Shown here: positions 60,707-64,000 of the stretch, in pieces | Numbering within the stretch: position 1 is the stretch's first letter | Layout: every line of letters starts with the position of its first letter | Assembly: GCF_001571775.1 (NCBI RefSeq) | Contig: NZ_LRVM01000012.1 | Location: forward strand, 26,405-90,404 | Source of the DNA: Anaerotignum neopropionicum | GTDB lineage: Bacteria > Bacillota > Clostridia > Lachnospirales > Anaerotignaceae | Length of the DNA stretch: 64,000 nt | Direction: 5' to 3' | Program-made: the position numbers and the translations under genes | The notes under the pieces: model-generated | Told to the model about the DNA's origin: nothing | Databases searched by the model: none | What the model saw: the letters and a program-made list of their open reading frames with translations, nothing else

Positions 60707-60738
60707 TAATACCACCTCACTTCATGGTTTTGGGTATG

Positions 60739-60766
60739 AAAAAACCGACACGGTTAAATGTCGGTT
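60739..60766 (-). terminator. Terminator of the small Lys-rich gene
   Basis: AACCGACA and TGTCGGTT (60743-60750, 60759-60766) form an 8-bp stem followed on the minus strand by TTTTTTCAT. Confidence 0.85.
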
Positions 60767-60772
60767 AAGCTG

Positions 60773-60886
60773 TTACTCATACGTTTTTTTCTTTTTCTTT
60801 TCGCTTTGTTTTATTGTGGAACCAGTATTATCTACAGCTGCCTTTTTCTTCTTGATTTCTTTCTTCCTTGGACTTTTATCACCCAT
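60773..60886 (-). CDS. Small lysine-rich protein, 37 residues
   Basis: MGDKSPRKKEIKKKKAAVDN followed by TGSTIKQSEKKKKKTYE. Fifteen of 37 residues are Lys or Arg. An AGGTGGGG site precedes the ATG and a terminator follows the stop by about six bases, so it is a well-delimited gene despite its size. Tiny basic proteins starting MGDKSP occur in Firmicute genomes; no function is known. It lies between the phage late block and the late regulator. Confidence 0.7.
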   Translation of the reverse strand: MGDKSPRKKEIKKKKAAVDNTGSTIKQSEKKKKKTYE

Positions 60887-61074
60887 ATTAAACCCCACCT
60901 TTACTTTTTAGTATAACACAGAATTGACTAAAAGCATAATTTTTAGTCAATCCCATACAAAAGGGCAACAGCTTACACCAATGCCCATAGGAGGTGTTGT
61001 ATTAATTATACACTTCTAACTAATATCATTGTACTATATCGAAAACGGACATGCAGGACATTTGGAAAAAAAGT

Positions 61075-61503
61075 TTAAAATCTTTCAAAGTTTTTCCTAA
61101 CACTCTCCCCCGTTGCATTCCCACCCATCTTATCTGCCACCGCATTCCATGAAAGCTTATCAATAAACCTGTATCTGATAATTCTTCTCATGCGACAATC
61201 CTCAATGGAATTTATGTATTTCTCGATCTCACTTACTAACTCCGCAGCTCGCTTTTCAGAATTTCGCAACTGCAATCTATAACGATGCAGTCTTTGTAGT
61301 TTTTCGTCCCGAATAACCACAGGGAAACCCTCAATACGAATGTTTCCAATGGTACCGTCTTTTCTGGTTCCTCTCACAGAATCCAGCACGGTACCACCAG
61401 CCTGTATGCGTTCAATCTGGCATTCAGTTTTTCTAATTCTTAATTGTAAATCTTCAATCTCAGCCTGAAGGTCAGCATACCGTAATAATAATTCTTTCCC
61501 CAA
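61075..61503 (-). CDS. Phage late-gene regulator, DUF1492/ArpU-like
   Basis: A protein of about 142 residues with a coiled-coil N-terminal half (about 8-35, YADLQAEIEDLQLRIRKTEC) and a C-terminal sigma-region-4-like helix-turn-helix (RMRRIIRYRFIDKLSWNAVA, then MGGNATGESVRKNFERF). Such proteins act as late transcription activators in phages of Gram-positives. Start uncertain: TTG at 61503 has AGAGG eight bases upstream; an ATG at 61509 abuts that site. Confidence 0.75.
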   Translation of the reverse strand: MGKELLLRYADLQAEIEDLQLRIRKTECQIERIQAGGTVLDSVRGTRKDGTIGNIRIEGFPVVIRDEKLQRLHRYRLQLRNSEKRAAELVSEIEKYINSIEDCRMRRIIRYRFIDKLSWNAVADKMGGNATGESVRKNFERF

Positions 61504-61571
61504 AAACATCACCTCTCTTAAAATACATCAACTTGTTTATTCATAACAATTTCAATTCATTAAATTTTTTC

Positions 61572-61600
61572 TTGACATCACATTTCCAATGGTGTATACT
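61572..61600 (+). promoter_or_regulatory. Promoter of the cold-shock gene
   Basis: TTGACA (61572-61577) and TATACT (61595-61600) with exactly 17 bases between them; the -35 is a perfect consensus. The predicted start near 61607 gives a 117-base leader. Confidence 0.85.
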
Positions 61601-61629
61601 AATAATAATTTCGTATATATGATTATTCG

Positions 61630-61682
61630 CTCTTAAGACCTAGTCGATAATTATTATCTGACTATTGCTTGAGAGTTTTTTT
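61630..61682 (+). promoter_or_regulatory. Terminator-like hairpin in the cold-shock 5' leader
   Basis: CTCTTAAG (61630-61637) pairs with CTTGAGAG (61668-61675, one U-G pair). Inside, TAGTC/GACTA and GATAA/TTATC continue the stem around TTA. TTTTTTT (61676-61682) follows directly. It lies between the promoter and the ORF, so it can act as a conditional terminator or thermosensing structure. Confidence 0.75.
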
Positions 61683-61723
61683 ATTTATATGCCCGGGATA
61701 ATATTTTTTAGGAGGTACTGATT

Positions 61724-61936
61724 ATGAATAACGGTACAGTAAAATGGTTTAATGCGGATAAGGGTTTTGGTTTTATTACACCTAGCAATGGCGGAGAAGA
61801 TATATTCGTACATTTCTCTTCTATCCAGACAGATGGTTTCAAATCTTTGAATGAGGGTCAATCAGTGACTTTTGGCACAGAGGCAGATCCCAAAGATAGC
61901 CGCAAAACACGTGCTATCAATGTTTGCGCTAACTAA
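61724..61936 (+). CDS. cspA: Cold-shock protein, CspA family
   Basis: A 70-residue single-stranded nucleic acid chaperone. The RNP1-like motif KGFGFI lies at 13-18 and RNP2-like DIFVHFS at 26-32. It is on the strand opposite the prophage genes, with its own promoter, long leader and terminator. It could be a host gene retained inside the prophage or a phage-borne moron. AGGAGG precedes the ATG. The leader hairpin suggests autoregulation, since CspA-type proteins melt terminator hairpins in vitro. Confidence 0.95.
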   Translation: MNNGTVKWFNADKGFGFITPSNGGEDIFVHFSSIQTDGFKSLNEGQSVTFGTEADPKDSRKTRAINVCAN

Positions 61937-61948
61937 GCCTTCTACATG

Positions 61949-61972
61949 GCCACCCCTTGGGGTGGCTTTTTT
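61949..61972 (+). terminator. Terminator of the cold-shock gene
   Basis: GCCACCCC-TT-GGGGTGGC followed by TTTTTT, 12 bases after the stop codon. Confidence 0.93.
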
Positions 61973-62008
61973 CATTTCCCCAGATCTTTTTCATATCAAA
62001 TAACATCT

Positions 62009-62494
62009 CTACAACTTACTTACAATTCGCTGCAAACACCTGGCCACGGTGGGCTGTGAAGTGTTCAACTTCTTTGCTATTTCATTCTGGTTATACCCTT
62101 TGATTTTCATCTGTAAGACCTGTGTTTCCTTCTCGGTTAGTTTCCCTGAAAGCTCTTTAAAGCAAAACCCCAAGGAAACCTCACCCTCATATTTATCCGG
62201 GATTGCTTCTAAAATGTCTAGCTCTTCACCCTCAAAATACGTTATGTTATCAACATACTTGATTCTATTTCTTTTTCTTACATCTCTGAGAAACATCCTC
62301 ATTTGATTTAAAATAACCCTCGCCGCAAAAGTTGAAAAAGCATATCCTTTGTTTGGATCGAATTTTTCACATGCTTTCCAAAGCCCTATTAAGCAAATTT
62401 GTTTTGCATCTTCATCATTGGCATACCAGGGAAAATATTTGTGTAAAAGAAAATATGTTAGATCCATGTTGTTATTAAATAATTCTTGTTCCAT
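62009..62494 (-). CDS. Sigma-70 family RNA polymerase factor
   Basis: A 161-residue sigma factor. Region 2 is visible as DAKQICLIGLWKACEKFDPN and AFSTFAARVILNQMRMFLRD (-10 recognition helices), and region 4 as LTEKETQVLQMKIKGYNQNE, IAKKLNTSQPTVARCLQRIV (HTH about 134-157). It is short, lacking region 3, like phage- or transposon-borne sigma factors (for example SigK/SigF-type relatives without anti-sigma partner). It lies in the prophage; possibly a late-gene activator. Confidence 0.88.
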   Translation of the reverse strand: MEQELFNNNMDLTYFLLHKYFPWYANDEDAKQICLIGLWKACEKFDPNKGYAFSTFAARVILNQMRMFLRDVRKRNRIKYVDNITYFEGEELDILEAIPDKYEGEVSLGFCFKELSGKLTEKETQVLQMKIKGYNQNEIAKKLNTSQPTVARCLQRIVSKL

Positions 62495-62566
62495 ATCACC
62501 ATGGGAGTAAACAGCTGTTTTTTCGGTCGACCAAACCTCTTGCTCCTTTCTTTTTTGATTCTATGG

Positions 62567-62992
62567 TTAACCTAAAACAGCAATCAAGCAAACGATGTTC
62601 CACATAAAGGCTCTTTCGTGATTTTCGTCCGCCATACCCTTTTTAAATTTCAAATAATGACGTACAGCAGAACTGAGAAACGTCCAATCAGGTAACCCAT
62701 TCCAATTCCCCATGCCGTATTTCTCCGCGCCCTCTTCAAAGTGAACGGACAAATCTAAAAATGCATCCTCAACAGTATCATAGTTATCGCCCATAAAAGT
62801 AATCAATGCATTAAACAAATGTACTTCGTCCCCGTTTTCCTGGTACTGCGCCAGGCATCCAAGAACTTCATCACCATTCATGGTCTCCGCAGCTACCCCC
62901 AAAGGCATTAAGTCACAACGGCCTTTTCCTGCCGAAATATCTCTTACTGCACCAGTTTCAAAAACCTGTCTATCCCCGCTATCTCTAATCAT
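62567..62992 (-). CDS. DUF5664 family (phage dATP/dGTP diphosphohydrolase-like) protein
   Basis: A 141-residue protein of a family found in phages. It has VFETGAVRDISAGKGRCDLMP, a helical middle, and HFEEGAEKYGMGNWNGLPDW, then RHYLKFKKGMADENHERAFM, the last part conserved with MazG-like nucleotide pyrophosphohydrolases. The stop overlaps no neighbour; the start overlaps the SNF2 fragment stop by four bases. Role in nucleotide pools is inferred from the family. Confidence 0.78.
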   Translation of the reverse strand: MIRDSGDRQVFETGAVRDISAGKGRCDLMPLGVAAETMNGDEVLGCLAQYQENGDEVHLFNALITFMGDNYDTVEDAFLDLSVHFEEGAEKYGMGNWNGLPDWTFLSSAVRHYLKFKKGMADENHERAFMWNIVCLIAVLG

Positions 62993-63699
62993 ATTTTTCC
63001 CTCCTTGTATTTTTCAATTCTTGCTTTCAATGCTCCAAGTAACGCCTCCTGGGTACCGCTTTTATTATCCAAAGCCTTGATTACATCACCGTCCACTGTA
63101 TCCTCCGCAATCAAATGGTGAATAATTACGGGCTTTTTCTGCCCTTGGCGATGCAATCTTTTATTTGCCTGCTGATACTGCTCCAAACTCCATGTAGGGC
63201 CATACCAGATTACATGGTGTCCTCCATCCTGAAGGTTAAGGCCATAGGCGGTACTCATGGGATGCGCTAACAAAACATCAATCTCACCGTTATTCCAATC
63301 GGTTTCATCATTGGCACCACCGAAAACTCTTACCCGAAGCTTTGTTTTAGAAAGCTCCTTCAACAGCCTGTCCCTTTCGTGCTGGTATCCATAAAACACC
63401 AAAGCATGTTCCCCTGCAAGTCCGTCAACCAATTCCATGAAAGCAATTATCTTACAATCATGAATAATCTGGGCATTATGATTGCCATCGTATACGGCAC
63501 CGCCGGCAAGCTGTAACAGCTTCCCTGTAAGGACTGCTGCCATATCTGCGGTAATTTCTTCATCGTTGATTTCAAGCAGCATTGTCTTTTCCAATGTTTC
63601 ATACGCTTTTCTCGCTTTGCTGTCCAATGCAACTGGGGTATTTACTGTTACACAGTCAGGCAGCTCCAAATAATCCTCTGCTTTCATGGAGATAAACAA
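62989..63699 (-). pseudogene. SNF2-type helicase, C-terminal half (5' truncated)
   Basis: A 236-residue fragment: LTGKLLQLAGGAVYDGN, VFYGYQHERDRLLKEL, GEIDVLLAHPMSTAYGLNLQ and the motif VI region QANKRLHRQGQKKPVIIHH. Phage SNF2 helicases are about 450 residues and carry a Walker A domain first; none is seen upstream. The frame starts at an isolated ATG within the conserved ISMKAEDYLELPDCV region. The 5' half appears to have been cut off near 63695 by the mobile element that follows. Confidence 0.85.
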
Positions 63700-63828
63700 C
63701 CCTAAAAATTACAGCCCTAACTACCTTCATACAGTTAATGGCTTTTTATCTTCCATATTCAACCACGCAGTTAAATTTTATGGACTGCCCTCCAATCCGT
63801 CTAAAGAATGTGGAAAAATAAAATCATC

Positions 63829-63989
63829 ACCACCAGCTCAGCTGGTGGTTTGCTCTGCCCCTAGAAGGGGCTTTTACCAACTTGCATCTAAAGATGCATT
63901 GAACGGTTTGCCAACCGTTTCTTATTCTCTGGCTACTGCTAAAGCAGTTTACTTCTTGCCTGTGCTCACTTGCTCACCCGTAAACGGGT
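63829..63989. ncRNA. Array of six short hairpins, probable mobile-element-associated RNA or end
   Basis: Six stems with small loops follow each other: ACCACCAGC (63829) with GCTGGTGGT, GCCCCT (63857) with AGGGGC, TGCATCT (63883) with AGATGCA, AACGGTT (63902) with AACCGTT, ACTGCT (63935) with AGCAGT and ACCCGT (63976) with ACGGGT. Stems are 6-9 bp, loops 2-4 bases. No ORF overlaps. The sequence at 63700-63828 is unstructured. The identity is not established; IS200/IS605-type ends or an omega-type guide RNA are candidates. Confidence 0.6.
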
Positions 63990-64000
63990 CAATGTATTCT

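Larger units (their letters stand above)
55191..63699 (-). mobile_element. Decayed prophage (late gene block plus replication remnants)
   Basis: On the minus strand the order is SNF2 fragment, DUF5664, sigma factor, late regulator, terminase small fragment, portal, minor capsid, scaffold, capsid fragment, membrane protein, holin, endolysin. This is the usual order of a siphovirus late block. Terminase large subunit, most of the capsid, and every tail gene are missing, and no integrase is visible. Two internal deletion scars are visible. Base composition is richer in G and C than the flanks. Confidence 0.88.

Noticed and set aside
63829..63989. CRISPR array
   Set aside because: The six stems differ in sequence, so there is no constant repeat and no spacer pattern.

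Overview
The window is a low-GC Firmicute chromosome. A spo0A fragment, spoVT and a GerS-like lipoprotein point to a spore former. A 2[4Fe-4S] ferredoxin and glutamate dehydrogenase suit an anaerobe that ferments amino acids, and a secondary-wall-polymer gene set (CsaB, WecG/TagA, LCP proteins) fits a Gram-positive wall. Gene content suggests class Clostridia, perhaps near Lachnospiraceae or Anaerotignum; this is an inference from gene families, not a database match.

Layout. 1-740: 3' part of spo0A. 1353-4890: the rpmG-secE-nusG-rplKA-rplJL operon (minus), with a clear promoter and an L10 leader. 4955-8285: TSCPD-domain protein, ferredoxin, gdhA. 8285-12385: mreB, ctpA and ftsEX, morphogenesis and division. 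12907-25841: a CdaR-type regulator, a YitT protein, then a long minus-strand envelope locus with WecG/TagA, a GT4-CsaB fusion, two DUF4330 proteins, a GT4 enzyme, a very large MurJ-O-antigen-ligase fusion, and a secreted phosphodiester glycosidase. 26270-33399: GerS-like lipoprotein, MazF without a visible antitoxin, uridine kinase, two LCP ligases and an LTA-synthase-like enzyme. 34087-37448: a sodium:neurotransmitter-family symporter behind a long leader, and mgtE behind a leader that looks like a translation-controlled attenuator. 37549-41674: dnaB, rplI, gdpP and a MazG-like gene. 41996-54686: DUF58/MoxR, AI-2E transporter, CPBP protease, DUF1653, SpoVT, PadR with a creatininase, then gpsA-plsY-der, pgeF and an RNase HII-YraN fusion. 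55191-63699: a decayed prophage. 63700-64000: an array of six hairpins that probably belongs to a mobile element entering from the right.

The envelope genes form a plausible pathway: lipid-linked precursor (WecG/TagA, GT4), flipping and polymerisation (MurJ-Wzy fusion), pyruvylation (CsaB) and attachment (LCP), with FtsEX/CtpA and MreB nearby.

The most notable signals are: (1) the mgtE leader, where a 33-codon ORF with an acidic/proline-rich start overlaps one arm of an antiterminator that competes with an intrinsic terminator, a layout that matches the logic of enterobacterial mgtL; (2) a cold-shock gene whose 5' leader holds an intrinsic-terminator-like hairpin; (3) the MurJ-Wzy fusion; (4) the six-hairpin array next to a truncated SNF2 gene; (5) two internal deletion scars in the prophage, and a minor capsid protein with a JAMM-like C-terminal domain.
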